From assembly GCF_016632365.1 (NCBI RefSeq), contig NZ_JAEPBH010000029.1, forward strand, positions 1 to 44,342: a stretch of 44,342 nucleotides of DNA, read 5' to 3'. Below are positions 30,692-39,473 of this stretch, piece by piece. The notes under the pieces are model-generated. The model searched no databases. It worked only from the letters and a program-made list of their open reading frames with translations, and was not told where the DNA came from. The position numbers and the translations under genes were made by a program. This DNA comes from Tenebrionibacter intestinalis. Its GTDB lineage: Bacteria > Pseudomonadota > Gammaproteobacteria > Enterobacterales > Enterobacteriaceae. Each line of letters starts with the position of its first letter. The first letter of the stretch is position 1.

Positions 30692-32482
30692 GTGCAAACC
30701 TTTCAAGCCGATATCGCTATTGTAGGGGCCGGGGGGGCTGGGCTGCGAGCCGCGATTGCAGCCGCCCAGGCGAACCCACAGGCTAAAGTTGCTCTGATAT
30801 CAAAAGTTTACCCGATGCGAAGCCACACCGTTGCCGCTGAAGGCGGGTCCGCCGCCGTCGCGCAGGATCACGACAGTTTTGATTATCACTTCCACGATAC
30901 CGTGGCCGGCGGCGACTGGTTATGCGAGCAGGATGTTGTGGATTACTTTGTGCATCACTGCCCCACGGAGATGACGCAGCTTGAGCAGTGGGGCTGCCCC
31001 TGGAGCCGCCGCGCGGATGGTTCCGTCAACGTGCGCCGCTTCGGCGGCATGAAAATTGAACGCACCTGGTTTGCCGCAGATAAGACCGGCTTCCATATGC
31101 TGCACACCCTGTTTCAAACCTCCCTTCAGTTTCCACAGATTCAACGCTTTGATGAGCATTTTGTGCTCGACATTCTCGAAGACGACGGCCAGGCCCGTGG
31201 CCTGGTGGCGATGAACATGATGGAAGGTACGCTGGTGCAGATTCGCGCCGGTGCGGTAGTCATGGCGACAGGCGGCGCAGGCCGCGTTTATCGCTATAAC
31301 ACCAACGGCGGTATCGTAACCGGCGATGGTATGGGCATTGCGCTCAATCACGGCGTGCCGCTGCGCGATATGGAATTTGTGCAATATCACCCGACCGGCC
31401 TGCCTGGCTCTGGCATTCTGATGACCGAAGGCTGCCGCGGCGAAGGCGGCATCCTGGTTAATAAAGAAGGTTATCGCTACCTACAGGACTACGGCATGGG
31501 GCCGGAAACGCCACCCGGCGCGCCGAAAAATAAGTATATGGAACTGGGGCCGCGCGATAAGGTCTCTCAGGCCTTCTGGCACGAGTGGCGTAAAGGGCGC
31601 ACTATCTCTACGCCACGCGGTGATGTGGTCCATCTCGATCTGCGCCATCTGGGTGAAAAGAAACTGCTGGAGCGCCTTCCGTTCATTTGCGAACTGGCAA
31701 AGGCTTATGTCGGCGTCGATCCGGTAAAAGAACCGATTCCGGTTCGCCCCACCGCGCACTATACAATGGGCGGCATTGAAACCAATCCACTGTGTGAAAC
31801 CCGCATTCGGGGCCTGTTCGCTGTGGGCGAGTGCTCTTCCGTGGGCCTGCATGGCGCAAACCGCCTGGGCTCGAACTCACTGGCGGAGCTGGTGGTGTTT
31901 GGCCGCCTGGCGGGCGAGCAGGCCGTCGAGCGCGCAGGCCAGACGCCTGAAGCCAACGATGCGGCGCTCAACGCCCAGGCTGCGGATGTGGAAAAGCGCC
32001 TGAAAGCGCTGGCGCAGCAGGAAGGCAATGAAAGCTGGGCTAAAATCCGCGACGAAATGGGCATGTCAATGGAGGAAGGCTGCGGTATCTACCGCACGCC
32101 GGAATTGATGCAAAAAACCATTGATAAGCTGGCCGAACTCCAGGAACGCTACAAACGCGTACGCATCAACGATAACGCCAGCGTCTTTAATACCGACCTG
32201 CTCTACGCCATTGAACTGGGTCACGGCCTGAACGTGGCTGAATGCATGGCACACTCTGCAATGGCGCGTAAAGAGTCGCGCGGCGCGCACCAGCGCCTGG
32301 ATGAAGGCTGTACCGAACGTGACGACGTCCATTTCCTCAAACATACCCTGGCCTGTCGCAGGGCAGACGGAACCATCCATCTGACATACAGCGACGTAAA
32401 AATTACGACGCTTGCGCCAGCCAAACGCGTATACGGCGCAGAAGCCGAAGCGACAGAGAAGAAGGAGACGGCGAATGGCTGA
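30692..32482 (+). CDS. frdA: Fumarate reductase flavoprotein subunit
   Basis: FrdA is the catalytic subunit of menaquinol:fumarate reductase, used in anaerobic respiration. The GTG at 30692 matches the E. coli start, with GGAGG 6 bp upstream, and gives 596 aa. The FAD-binding GAGGAGL is at 12-18. His45 in [10 protein letters not shown] is the residue that carries FAD covalently. The active-site arginine region TEGCRGEGG and the substrate-binding [11 protein letters not shown] are intact. The frame reads 12 codons upstream of the GTG without homology. Its end overlaps frdB by 8 bp. Confidence 0.97.
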   Translation: MQTFQADIAIVGAGGAGLRAAIAAAQANPQAKVALISKVYPMRSHTVAAEGGSAAVAQDHDSFDYHFHDTVAGGDWLCEQDVVDYFVHHCPTEMTQLEQWGCPWSRRADGSVNVRRFGGMKIERTWFAADKTGFHMLHTLFQTSLQFPQIQRFDEHFVLDILEDDGQARGLVAMNMMEGTLVQIRAGAVVMATGGAGRVYRYNTNGGIVTGDGMGIALNHGVPLRDMEFVQYHPTGLPGSGILMTEGCRGEGGILVNKEGYRYLQDYGMGPETPPGAPKNKYMELGPRDKVSQAFWHEWRKGRTISTPRGDVVHLDLRHLGEKKLLERLPFICELAKAYVGVDPVKEPIPVRPTAHYTMGGIETNPLCETRIRGLFAVGECSSVGLHGANRLGSNSLAELVVFGRLAGEQAVERAGQTPEANDAALNAQAADVEKRLKALAQQEGNESWAKIRDEMGMSMEEGCGIYRTPELMQKTIDKLAELQERYKRVRINDNASVFNTDLLYAIELGHGLNVAECMAHSAMARKESRGAHQRLDEGCTERDDVHFLKHTLACRRADGTIHLTYSDVKITTLAPAKRVYGAEAEATEKKETANG

Positions 32483-33209
32483 AATGCAGCAGATGAAAAT
32501 CGAAATCGTGCGCTATAACCCGCAAACAGACAATGCACCGCACAGCGCATTTTACCCGGTGCCGTGGGATGAACAAACTTCACTGCTGGACGCGCTGGGT
32601 TATATCAAAGATAACCTTGCGCCGGATCTGAGTTACCGCTGGTCATGCCGCATGGCCATCTGCGGCTCCTGCGGCATGATGGTAAACAAGGTGCCAAAGC
32701 TTGCCTGTAAAACCTTCCTGCGTGATTATCCAAACGGCATGAAAGTTGAAGCGCTGGCCAATTTCCCGATTGAGCGCGATCTGGTCGTGGATATGACGCA
32801 CTTTATCGAAAGCCTGGAGGCGATCAAGCCGTATATTATCGGCAACCCGCGCACCCCGGATCGGGGACCGAATAAACAAACTCCCGCGCAAATGGCGAAG
32901 TATCATCAATTCTCCGGCTGCATCAACTGCGGGCTGTGCTATGCGGCCTGTCCCCAGTTTGGTTTAAATCCGGAATTTATTGGCCCCGCGGCCATCACTC
33001 TGGCCCATCGCTATAACCTGGATAGCCGGGATCGCGGCAAGCAGGCGCGCATGGCGCAGCTCAACGGGCAAAACGGCGTATGGAGCTGTACCTTTGTCGG
33101 CTTCTGTTCCGAAGTGTGCCCAAAACACGTCGATCCGGCTGCCGCTATCCAGCAGGGGAAAGTGGAAAGCTCGAAAGATTTTCTGATTGCTACGTTGAAG
33201 CCACGCTAA
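32475..33209 (+). CDS. frdB: Fumarate reductase iron-sulfur subunit
   Basis: FrdB wires electrons from menaquinol to FrdA. The start at 32475 ([16 protein letters not shown]) gives 244 aa, as in E. coli. The [2Fe-2S] ligands are C58, C63, C66 and C78. The [4Fe-4S] and [3Fe-4S] ligands lie in [14 protein letters not shown] (C149, C152, C155, C159) and at C205, C211 and C215. The GGAGA upstream lies inside frdA, and the ATGGCTGA overlap suggests coupled translation. Confidence 0.97.
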   Translation: MAEMQQMKIEIVRYNPQTDNAPHSAFYPVPWDEQTSLLDALGYIKDNLAPDLSYRWSCRMAICGSCGMMVNKVPKLACKTFLRDYPNGMKVEALANFPIERDLVVDMTHFIESLEAIKPYIIGNPRTPDRGPNKQTPAQMAKYHQFSGCINCGLCYAACPQFGLNPEFIGPAAITLAHRYNLDSRDRGKQARMAQLNGQNGVWSCTFVGFCSEVCPKHVDPAAAIQQGKVESSKDFLIATLKPR

Positions 33210-33220
33210 AGGAGCGCGCA

Positions 33221-33616
33221 ATGATCACAAAACGTAAGCCTTATGTGCGAACCATGCAGGCAAACTGGTGGCAAAAGCTTGGCTACTATCGCTTTTATAT
33301 GTTGCGTGAAAGCACGGCGATCCCGGCCGTCTGGTTCAGCATTGTGCTGATTTTCGGCCTGTTCGCGCTGAAAAATGGCCCCGAAACCTGGGCCGGGTTC
33401 GTCGGTTTTCTGCAAAACCCCATTGTCGTTATCCTGAATTTAATCACCCTGGCAGCGGCGCTTTTGCACACCAAAACCTGGTTCGAACTGGCGCCCAAAG
33501 CGGCCAATATTGTGATTAAAGACGAGAAAGCCGGGCCGGGTCCGGTAATTAAAGGACTGTGGGGCGTCACGCTTGCTGTGACGATTATTATTCTGTTTGT
33601 TGCCCTGTTCTGGTAA
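33221..33616 (+). CDS. frdC: Fumarate reductase membrane anchor subunit C
   Basis: FrdC is one of two hydrophobic subunits that anchor FrdAB and bind menaquinol. The start at 33221 ([17 protein letters not shown]) gives 131 aa, the E. coli length, with AAAGGAG upstream. There are three transmembrane stretches at about 30-48, 65-83 and 110-130. The conserved YRFYMLRES contains the Glu implicated in quinone binding. It is 11 bp after frdB. Confidence 0.96.
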   Translation: MITKRKPYVRTMQANWWQKLGYYRFYMLRESTAIPAVWFSIVLIFGLFALKNGPETWAGFVGFLQNPIVVILNLITLAAALLHTKTWFELAPKAANIVIKDEKAGPGPVIKGLWGVTLAVTIIILFVALFW

Positions 33617-33625
33617 GGAGACGCC

Positions 33626-33985
33626 ATGATTAACGCAAACCCAAAACGTTCCAGTGAACCGGTATTCTGGGGGCTGTTCGGCGCGGGCGGTATGTGGAGC
33701 GCGATCGTCGCGCCAGTGGTCATACTGCTGACAGGCATTCTGCTGCCGCTGGGGCTGTTTCCCGGCGAGGCGCTGGGCTATGAGCGCATCCTCGCCTTTA
33801 TCCAGAGCGGCATCGGCCGCCTTTTCCTGTTTTTGACGATCGTACTCCCGCTGTGGTGCGGGCTGCACCGTATCCACCACGCTATGCACGATCTGAAAAT
33901 CCACGTGCCGTCCGGCAAATGGGTGTTCTACGGGCTGGCGTCGATTCTGACCGTCGTTACGCTCATCGGCGTGATTACTGTATAG
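33626..33985 (+). CDS. frdD: Fumarate reductase membrane anchor subunit D
   Basis: FrdD is the second membrane anchor, 119 aa with three transmembrane helices (about 18-45, 57-77 and 95-118). Conserved features are [19 protein letters not shown] near the N-terminus and [17 protein letters not shown] between helices 2 and 3. It is 9 bp after frdC with AAGGAG upstream. In E. coli, ampC follows; here it does not. Confidence 0.96.
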   Translation: MINANPKRSSEPVFWGLFGAGGMWSAIVAPVVILLTGILLPLGLFPGEALGYERILAFIQSGIGRLFLFLTIVLPLWCGLHRIHHAMHDLKIHVPSGKWVFYGLASILTVVTLIGVITV

Positions 33986-33988
33986 TCG

Positions 33989-34010
33989 CAGGGCGCGCGC
34001 CTGCGCCCTG
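33989..34010 (+). terminator. Hairpin ending the frd operon
   Basis: A perfect 8-bp GC-rich stem CAGGGCGC/GCGCCCTG with a 6-nt loop starts 3 bp after the frdD stop. It occupies the place of the frdD-ampC attenuator of E. coli. No T-run follows, so it may be a processing or pausing hairpin rather than a full terminator. Confidence 0.5.
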
Positions 34011-34057
34011 TAGCGGTAAAGAACCGTCCGGCAGGCCGGGCCTGTTATGCCATTAAT

Positions 34058-34125
34058 TTACGCCTGAAACGCACAAAGCGGGCAAACCGTATTTTTGCCT
34101 GCTTTGTCATCAATCCGGGGCGCGT
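34058..34125 (+). repeat. Intergenic palindromic repeat, copy A
   Basis: ACAAAGCGGGCAAA (34073-34086) pairs over 14 bp, including one G-U, with the arm at 34094-34107. It is preceded by TTACGCCTG and followed by CTTTGTCATCAATC. The same blocks recur at 44231-44318 and, inverted and in part, at 44130-44191. It lies between frdD and blc. Confidence 0.5.
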
Positions 34126-34160
34126 CTGCGGCCGTTTTTCTCTCGCCTCCCTCTACCAGG

Positions 34161-34167
34161 CTACACT
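34161..34167 (+). promoter_or_regulatory. Candidate sigma-S -10 element of blc
   Basis: CTACACT, 29 bp upstream of the blc start, matches the preferred RpoS -10. blc is RpoS-dependent in E. coli. No firm -35 is visible. Confidence 0.4.
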
Positions 34168-34195
34168 TTCAGAACCCCGATAATAAGGAGTTCTT

Positions 34196-34738
34196 ATGCG
34201 CCTGTGGCCCCTCGCTGCGGTTGCGGCAGCCTGCCTGCTCGTGGCATGCCGTACACCTACTGCGCCGAAAAACGTAAGCGTGGTAAAAAACTTCAACGTA
34301 AAGCGTTACCTCGGCACCTGGTATGAAATTGCGCGTCTGGATAACCGCTTCGAAAAAAATCTGGAGCAGGTAACCGCCACTTACAGCCTGAAAGAGGATG
34401 GGGATATCCGCGTGCTTAACCGCGGCTACGATCCTGCCCGCCAGCGCTGGAAAGAGAGCGAAGGCACTGCTCGCTTTACCGGCTCAACGCGGCATGCTGC
34501 GCTGAAAGTCTCTTTCTTCGGCCCGTTCTGGGGCGGGTATAACGTTATTGCGCTGGATAAGCACTACCAGCACGCGCTGGTATGCGGCCCGAACCGTAGC
34601 TGGCTGTGGATCTTGTCGCGCTCGCCCAGACTTGACGCGCAAACCCGCAACGCGCTGGTACAACAGGCGCAACGACAGGGCTTTGATGTCAGCCAGCTAC
34701 GTTGGATAAAGCAACCGCCTTCGGCTAGTGAGCGCTGA
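34196..34738 (+). CDS. blc: Outer-membrane lipoprotein Blc (bacterial lipocalin)
   Basis: Blc is an outer-membrane lipocalin that binds lysophospholipids and fatty acids. The 180 aa start with a lipoprotein signal (lipobox LVAC, Cys18). The lipocalin signature [15 protein letters not shown] follows near residue 41, then the beta-barrel ([34 protein letters not shown]) and a C-terminal helix. E. coli Blc is 177 aa. Its last 14 bp overlap the end of the convergent gdx gene. The ribosome binding site is AAGGAG. Confidence 0.95.
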   Translation: MRLWPLAAVAAACLLVACRTPTAPKNVSVVKNFNVKRYLGTWYEIARLDNRFEKNLEQVTATYSLKEDGDIRVLNRGYDPARQRWKESEGTARFTGSTRHAALKVSFFGPFWGGYNVIALDKHYQHALVCGPNRSWLWILSRSPRLDAQTRNALVQQAQRQGFDVSQLRWIKQPPSASER

Positions 34739-35042
34739 GCTTCAGGCCAATTATCCCCGCCACAATAAACAGCAGGCTGGCAATGCGCATCGGGCTTGCT
34801 GATTCTCCCAACAACACAATACCGGCAACGGCTGCGCCAACGGCGCCAATACCGGTCCACACCGCATAGGCCGTACCCACCGGCAGCGTTTTCATCGCCC
34901 AGGCGAGCAGCGCCATGCTGGCTACCATTGCCGCAATGGTCACAACGCTCGGCGCCAGGCGGCTGAAACCGTGGGTATATTTCAGGCCAACGGCCCAGAC
35001 GACCTCAAGTAAACCAGCGATAAGAAGCACAAACCAGGACAT
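34725..35042 (-). CDS. gdx: Guanidinium exporter Gdx (SugE)
   Basis: Gdx is a dimeric small multidrug resistance family antiporter that exports guanidinium in exchange for protons. The 105 aa have four transmembrane helices and the essential Glu13 in the first ([13 protein letters not shown]). The diagnostic [12 protein letters not shown] motif is in helix 3. It is nearly identical to the E. coli protein. The gene stands behind a guanidine-II riboswitch, which fits the export role. Its 3' end overlaps blc. Confidence 0.97.
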   Translation of the reverse strand: MSWFVLLIAGLLEVVWAVGLKYTHGFSRLAPSVVTIAAMVASMALLAWAMKTLPVGTAYAVWTGIGAVGAAVAGIVLLGESASPMRIASLLFIVAGIIGLKLSAH

Positions 35043-35060
35043 AACGGATTCCCGAATAAA

Positions 35061-35104
35061 GGGGCCGTCCCCATAATTAAGATACGCCTGCGGGTCGTCC
35101 CACA
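35061..35104 (-). promoter_or_regulatory. Guanidine-II (mini-ykkC) riboswitch
   Basis: Two small hairpins with ACGR loops occur in tandem in the minus-strand RNA. The first is GTGGG-ACGA-CCCGC (35089-35104) and the second is GGGG-ACGG-CCCC (35061-35072), joined by an A/U-rich linker. That is the full signature of the mini-ykkC class, where each hairpin contributes an ACGR loop to the guanidinium pocket. The second hairpin ends 18 nt before the gdx ATG, so ligand binding can control ribosome access. Confidence 0.92.
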
Positions 35105-35122
35105 GGGTCAGGTGAGAGGCGT

Positions 35123-35151
35123 TATTTTGCCTGTACGGCGTTTTTTTTCAA
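35123..35151 (-). promoter_or_regulatory. Probable gdx promoter
   Basis: On the minus strand TTGAAA (35146-35151) and AAAATA (35123-35128) are separated by 17 bp. They are placed so that the transcript would include the whole riboswitch. Confidence 0.4.
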
Positions 35152-35173
35152 TACCTGTCTGAAAAAGGGCGCA

Positions 35174-35201
35174 GCGGTACGGCAAAACACAGCCGTACCG
35201 C
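35174..35201 (-). terminator. ecnB terminator
   Basis: A perfect 10-bp stem GCGGTACGGC/GCCGTACCGC (35174-35183 with 35192-35201) begins 11 bp after the ecnB stop. It is followed on the minus strand by a short spacer and five T (35162-35166). Confidence 0.65.
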
Positions 35202-35211
35202 CTGGTGTTAT

Positions 35212-35358
35212 TTACTGTTGCGCGCGGGTTGCGGCGCCAGAGATTGCCGAACCGCCGCTGGAAATATCTTCACCCACGCCGCGAGTGGTATTACAAGCGG
35301 TAAGCGCGCAAGACAGCACCAGGAGAGAAAAGAACGCCGCAATTGTTTTCTTGACCAT
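35212..35358 (-). CDS. ecnB: Entericidin B, small lipoprotein
   Basis: The 48-aa product begins [20 protein letters not shown] and has lipobox LTAC (Cys22), followed by [19 protein letters not shown], nearly the E. coli EcnB sequence. EcnB is described as a bacteriolytic lipoprotein of stationary phase, RpoS-dependent and opposed by EcnA. AAAGGAAAAG lies upstream of the ATG. No ecnA was found between it and efp. The gene lies in a different frame from a longer open frame over the same bases. Confidence 0.93.
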   Translation of the reverse strand: MVKKTIAAFFSLLVLSCALTACNTTRGVGEDISSGGSAISGAATRAQQ

Positions 35359-35470
35359 AAACTTTTCCTTTTATTGCCAAAGTTAGTTATGTGGAACAGC
35401 CACATAAAGCATAGCCAATATTGCGCCAGTCGTGCTTCGGCGCGTTTTTTTTTCATAAAGCGCCTGAAAA

Positions 35471-35498
35471 CTCAAAAGATTACATCCACAATTTTGAG
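35471..35498 (-). terminator. Second hairpin between efp and ecnB
   Basis: CTCAAAA and TTTTGAG form a 7-bp stem around 14 nt. On the minus strand TTTTC follows. It is AT-rich and weak, and may be a backup stop or part of the ecnB control region. Confidence 0.3.
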
Positions 35499-35544
35499 TA
35501 AACAGAGGCGTGCCAGCACAAGCGAGGAAAAGAGAAAACGGAAG

Positions 35545-35575
35545 TAAAAACGGCGTGGCAGGCCTGCCACGCCGT
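35545..35575 (-). terminator. efp terminator
   Basis: A 26-bp perfect palindrome (35550-35575, ACGGCGTGGCAGG and its complement) is followed by TTTT on the minus strand. It begins 15 bp past the efp stop and is one of the strongest terminators in the window. Confidence 0.85.
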
Positions 35576-35589
35576 CATAGCGGGCGTAT

Positions 35590-36156
35590 TTATTTAACGC
35601 GCGAAACGTACTCGCCGGAGCGGGTATCTACTTTGATCACTTCACCAATCTGTACAAACAGCGGGACTTTTACCACAGCGCCGGAGCTGAGCGTTGCCGG
35701 CTTGCCGCCGGTGCCTGCGGTATCGCCTTTCAGGCCGGGATCGGTATCCACGACTTCCAGTTCAACAAAGTTCGGCGGGGTCACGGCAATGGGGTTGCCG
35801 TTCCACAGCGTTACGATGCATTCAGCCTGCTCCAGTAACCATTTGCTGTTATCACCGATAGCTTTTGCATCTGCGGCTAGCTGTTCGAAGGTTTCGTTGT
35901 TCATGAAGTGCCAGAACTCACCGTCGTTGTACAGGTAAGTCAGGTTCATATCCATTACATCAGCGCCTTCGGCGGTATCCGTGGATTTGAAGGTCTTTTC
36001 GAGACGGGTGCCGGTCAGCAGGCGGCGCAGCTTAACGCGTGCAAACGCCTGGCCTTTGCCTGGCTTGACAAACTCGCTGGACTCGACCGCGTACGGCTCG
36101 CCGTCCAACATGATTTTAAGACCGGAACGAAAATCGTTGCTAGAATAAGTCGCCAT
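35590..36156 (-). CDS. efp: Translation elongation factor P
   Basis: EF-P enters the ribosomal E site and relieves stalling at consecutive prolines. The 188 aa match E. coli. Lys34, in FVKPGKGQA, is the residue that EpmA and EpmB beta-lysylate. The three beta-barrel domains are intact and the C-terminus reads [18 protein letters not shown]. It is divergent from epmB with only 42 bp between the starts, so the promoters must overlap. Confidence 0.98.
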   Translation of the reverse strand: MATYSSNDFRSGLKIMLDGEPYAVESSEFVKPGKGQAFARVKLRRLLTGTRLEKTFKSTDTAEGADVMDMNLTYLYNDGEFWHFMNNETFEQLAADAKAIGDNSKWLLEQAECIVTLWNGNPIAVTPPNFVELEVVDTDPGLKGDTAGTGGKPATLSSGAVVKVPLFVQIGEVIKVDTRSGEYVSRVK

Positions 36157-36198
36157 AATGGCCCTCTGAAAATTGTTAACTGGTAGCTAGCCAAAAAA

Positions 36199-37227
36199 AT
36201 GGCAGACATTGTAACTCTAAACGCCCCCGCCAGAGAAGATTGGTTGTCGCAACTTGCCGATGTAATTACCGATCCTGACGAACTGTTGCGCTTTTTAAAT
36301 ATAGATGCAGGACCGCATTTGCTTGCAGGACGCGAAGCGCGCCGCCTTTTCGCCCTGCGCGTACCGCGTGCATTCGCCGCCCGGATGAAAAAAGGCGATC
36401 CTGACGATCCGCTGCTGCGTCAGGTGCTGACGGCGCAAGAGGAGCTTATCGCCACGCCGGGTTTTACCACAGACCCGCTGAAAGAGCAGCAAAATGCGGT
36501 ACCGGGCCTGCTGCATAAATACCATAATCGCGCGCTGTTGCTGGTTAAAGGCGGCTGCGCGGTGAATTGCCGCTACTGTTTCCGCCGCCACTTTCCGTAT
36601 GCGGAAAACCAGGGCAATCGACGAAACTGGCAAACGGCTATCGATTACATCGCAGCCCACGCAGAGCTGGACGAAATTATTCTTTCAGGCGGCGATCCGC
36701 TGATGGCGAAAGATAGCGAGCTGGACTGGCTAATTTCCGCTCTGGAAGCACAGCCGCATATCAAACGCCTGCGCATCCACAGCCGCCTGCCGGTTGTTAT
36801 CCCGGCGCGCATTACCAACGCGCTGGTTGAGCGGCTTTCCCGGTCCCGGTTTCAGGTGATATTGGTCAATCATATTAATCATGCAAACGAAATCGACGAG
36901 GCCTTTCGTACCGCCATGCGATGCCTGAAGCGCGCTGGCGTCACCTTATTCAATCAGAGCGTTTTGCTGCGTGGCGTCAATAACAGCGCGCAAACGCTGG
37001 CAGCGCTCAGCAATGCGTTGTTTGACGCCGGCATACAACCTTATTATCTTCACGTGCTTGATAAAGTGCAGGGCGCGGCCCATTTTCTGGTAAGCGATGA
37101 TGAAGCGCGCCAGATTATGCGCGACCTGATGTCGCGGGTTTCAGGCTACCTTGTCCCCAGACTTACGCGTGAAATAGGCGGCGAACCCAGCAAAACACTG
37201 CTCGATTTACATCTACGGCAACACTGA
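36199..37227 (+). CDS. epmB: EF-P lysine 2,3-aminomutase EpmB
   Basis: EpmB converts (S)-alpha-lysine to (R)-beta-lysine for EF-P modification. It is a radical-SAM, PLP-dependent enzyme. The 342 aa equal E. coli. The radical-SAM cysteines C120, C124 and C127 lie in GGCAVNCRYC, followed by FRRHFPYAEN. SGGDPLMAKD and the PLP-binding region near KVQGAAHF are present. It is divergent from efp. A strong terminator follows (37247-37276). Confidence 0.97.
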   Translation: MADIVTLNAPAREDWLSQLADVITDPDELLRFLNIDAGPHLLAGREARRLFALRVPRAFAARMKKGDPDDPLLRQVLTAQEELIATPGFTTDPLKEQQNAVPGLLHKYHNRALLLVKGGCAVNCRYCFRRHFPYAENQGNRRNWQTAIDYIAAHAELDEIILSGGDPLMAKDSELDWLISALEAQPHIKRLRIHSRLPVVIPARITNALVERLSRSRFQVILVNHINHANEIDEAFRTAMRCLKRAGVTLFNQSVLLRGVNNSAQTLAALSNALFDAGIQPYYLHVLDKVQGAAHFLVSDDEARQIMRDLMSRVSGYLVPRLTREIGGEPSKTLLDLHLRQH

Positions 37228-37246
37228 ATCCTGTTCACTCTCCCGC

Positions 37247-37276
37247 TACTGGCCGTCTATCCGGCCAGTACTTTTT
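37247..37276 (+). terminator. epmB terminator
   Basis: An 8-bp stem TACTGGCC/GGCCAGTA is followed by C and five T, 20 bp after the epmB stop. From here to 37706 the sequence is visibly AT-rich. I see no gene there, only the hairpin at 37655-37672. Confidence 0.8.
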
Positions 37277-37654
37277 AACTTATTTATCAGTATTACTAAT
37301 TTTCTATTTAACTCATCGCCTCGCGTTCTATGTTAATTTAACCCTACAACCGGCTGTATTATCATTAGATTGTTTATTCCAACGGATCAGAGGAAGCTTC
37401 TTCTGTTAATGACGTCTCCTCACACACTTCAGATAATCTTAGCATTTCATCTTTTTTGTTATAGGCAAATTTTCCTTCCTTAACACAAAGGGCACTCCAA
37501 AAGAGTTAATTACACAGGCAGGAATGAAATAGTATTATTTTACAAAATCAGTTAAGGTACGCACCCTCGATACCCTATTTAAGTAAAAGCCCGGCTTAAA
37601 TACCGCACACTTTAACGTCAGAAAAACAGACACTGCTTTTAATTAACTGAGGCT

Positions 37655-37672
37655 GCGCTGATGGCTCAGCGC
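37655..37672 (+). promoter_or_regulatory. Leader hairpin before the type I secretion operon
   Basis: GCGCTGA pairs with TCAGCGC around TGGC, 23 bp before the AGGAGG ribosome binding site of the ABC transporter gene. A weakly T-rich stretch (TGTTATATTG) follows. It may be an attenuator or an mRNA 5' stabiliser. No confident promoter was found in this AT-rich gap. Confidence 0.35.
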
Positions 37673-37706
37673 TGTTATATTGCTATCTGCAAACAGGAGG
37701 TTACAC

Positions 37707-39446
37707 ATGCCGCAGACATGGACGTTGCTTTTGCGCGACATAATAAAAAAGCGTAAAAATACGCTGTGGGGTATTGCATTTTTCTCTTCTGTTATCAACA
37801 TACTGGCAATCGCACCCAGTATTTATATGTTGCAGGTTTATGACCGCGTTCTCCAGTCACGCAATGAAATAACCTTACTCATGCTGAGCATTATAATTAT
37901 TGTTATTTTTTGCGTATCAGCATTACTTGACTACATCCGCAGCATGATTGCCATTCACGCCAGTAAAGAAATCGATCGGGATCTCAGCGAAGCAGTATTT
38001 AATGCGGAATACCAACAACGCCTCAGTCATCCTCAGCTTTCAGGCAGCAATGCATTAAGCGACGTCACATCGCTGCGTCAGTTTTTAACCGGCAACGCCC
38101 TGTTCTCTTTTTTTGATGCGCCCTGGTTCCCTGTTTATATCTTCATTATTTTTATGTTTAACGTTTGGCTGGGCGTTTTTTCACTGGTCGGCGCCGTAAT
38201 GTTACTGGCACTGGCAATCGTCAATGAAAAACTCACGCATAAACCGCTACAGGATGCCGCAACCGACGCCAGAAAAGCAAACTGGCTGGCCAGTTCGTAC
38301 ATTCGTCAGGCCGACGTGATTGAAGCAATGGGTATGTCTGAGGCGCTGCGTCAACGCTGGCAAACAGTACAAAAATCCTTTATTGACCACCAGCAGCAGG
38401 CCAGCGCCAGCAATACCGCTATCTCATCAGGCACGCGATTTATCCGCATGACGCTGCAGTCAATGATACTCGGTCTTGGCGCACTGCTTGTTATTGAAGG
38501 TCAGATGACGCCGGGAATGATGATTGCCGGCTCCATATTGCTTTCGCGGGCGCTTTCGCCCATTGAACAGGTTATCGGCGTCTGGAAGCAATGGAAAAGC
38601 GCCCGGGGGGCGCTGGAGCGCACGCATCGCCTGCTTACCGATAACCCTCCGCCCACCTCTGCCCTTAGCCTTACGCCGCCGCAGGGATACCTTAGCGTGG
38701 AAAAAATCAGCGCATCTGCGCCTGGCGATCGTGAACGTCAGTTGCTCAAACAGGTTTCATTTTCCCTGACGCCAGGCGATATCCTCGGCGTGGTCGGACA
38801 TAGCGGCTGTGGAAAAAGCACGCTTGCACGCCTGCTGTTGGGTATCTGGCCGCTCAGCGAAGGTATTGTGCGCCTGGATAACGCAGATATTCGCCAGTGG
38901 CCGAAGCAGGAACTCGGCCCCTATCTCGGGTGGTTGCCGCAGGAGTGCGGGCTCATTGCCGGCACCGTCGCCCAGAATATCGCCCGCTTTCGCCAGCCGA
39001 ACCCGCAGAAAGTGATCGACGCCGCCCGCATGGCAGGCGTACACGAAATGATCCTCCATCTGCCCGCCGGCTACGACACCCTGCTTGGCGATGAAGGCGC
39101 AGGCTTGTCCGGCGGCCAAAAGCAGCGCATCGCGCTTGCGCGCGCGCTGTACGACACCCCCCGACTGGTGGTGCTGGATGAGCCGGACGCAAGCCTTGAC
39201 GACGCAGGGCTTAGCGCGCTTATGCAAACGCTTGCAAAGCTAAAGCAGCAAAAGGTCACTGTCGTACTGATTACACACCGTAAGACCATGCTCTACGCCA
39301 CAAACAAGCTGCTGGTGTTGGCAAAAGGAACCGTTGCGCAGTATGGCCCAACGCAGCAAATACTGGCGGCGAATACTGCGGATAAAAAACCCGCCGCGGC
39401 GAACGGCGAAGGGGAAAAACAGGCTGCAGGCGCTCCCGCGCCGTAA
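37707..39446 (+). CDS. Type I secretion ABC transporter (PrtD/LipB family permease-ATPase)
   Basis: This inner-membrane exporter energises type I secretion of C-terminal-signal proteins. The ATG at 37707 (MPQTWTLLLRD) follows a perfect AGGAGG and gives 579 aa. A transmembrane domain (about 20-300) has the family's SIYMLQVYDRVLQSRNEITL. The ATPase has Walker A GHSGCGKST (364-372), a Q-loop at LPQEC, the signature LSGGQKQR (467-474), Walker B LVVLDEPDASLD (487-498) and switch His524. No N-terminal C39-like domain is present, which separates it from HlyB. It resembles Serratia LipB/PrtD. A low-complexity Ala-rich tail (555-579) is unusual. Confidence 0.93.
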   Translation: MPQTWTLLLRDIIKKRKNTLWGIAFFSSVINILAIAPSIYMLQVYDRVLQSRNEITLLMLSIIIIVIFCVSALLDYIRSMIAIHASKEIDRDLSEAVFNAEYQQRLSHPQLSGSNALSDVTSLRQFLTGNALFSFFDAPWFPVYIFIIFMFNVWLGVFSLVGAVMLLALAIVNEKLTHKPLQDAATDARKANWLASSYIRQADVIEAMGMSEALRQRWQTVQKSFIDHQQQASASNTAISSGTRFIRMTLQSMILGLGALLVIEGQMTPGMMIAGSILLSRALSPIEQVIGVWKQWKSARGALERTHRLLTDNPPPTSALSLTPPQGYLSVEKISASAPGDRERQLLKQVSFSLTPGDILGVVGHSGCGKSTLARLLLGIWPLSEGIVRLDNADIRQWPKQELGPYLGWLPQECGLIAGTVAQNIARFRQPNPQKVIDAARMAGVHEMILHLPAGYDTLLGDEGAGLSGGQKQRIALARALYDTPRLVVLDEPDASLDDAGLSALMQTLAKLKQQKVTVVLITHRKTMLYATNKLLVLAKGTVAQYGPTQQILAANTADKKPAAANGEGEKQAAGAPAP

Positions 39447-39473
39447 CCTATGACCATAATCAAGGAATGAATA

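Noticed and set aside
35208-35456. 82-codon minus-strand frame over ecnB
   Set aside because: The entericidin lipoprotein is encoded in another frame of the same bases and has clear homology; this longer frame does not.
37428-37460. Fur-box-like sequence (GATAATCTTAGCATTTCATC)
   Set aside because: Only the left half fits; the spacing and right half are too far from consensus for a claim.
37707-39446. Exporter as an HlyB- or bacteriocin-type transporter
   Set aside because: There is no N-terminal C39 or C39-like domain. The dedicated TolC-like partner and the RTX lipase make the PrtD/LipB class the better fit.
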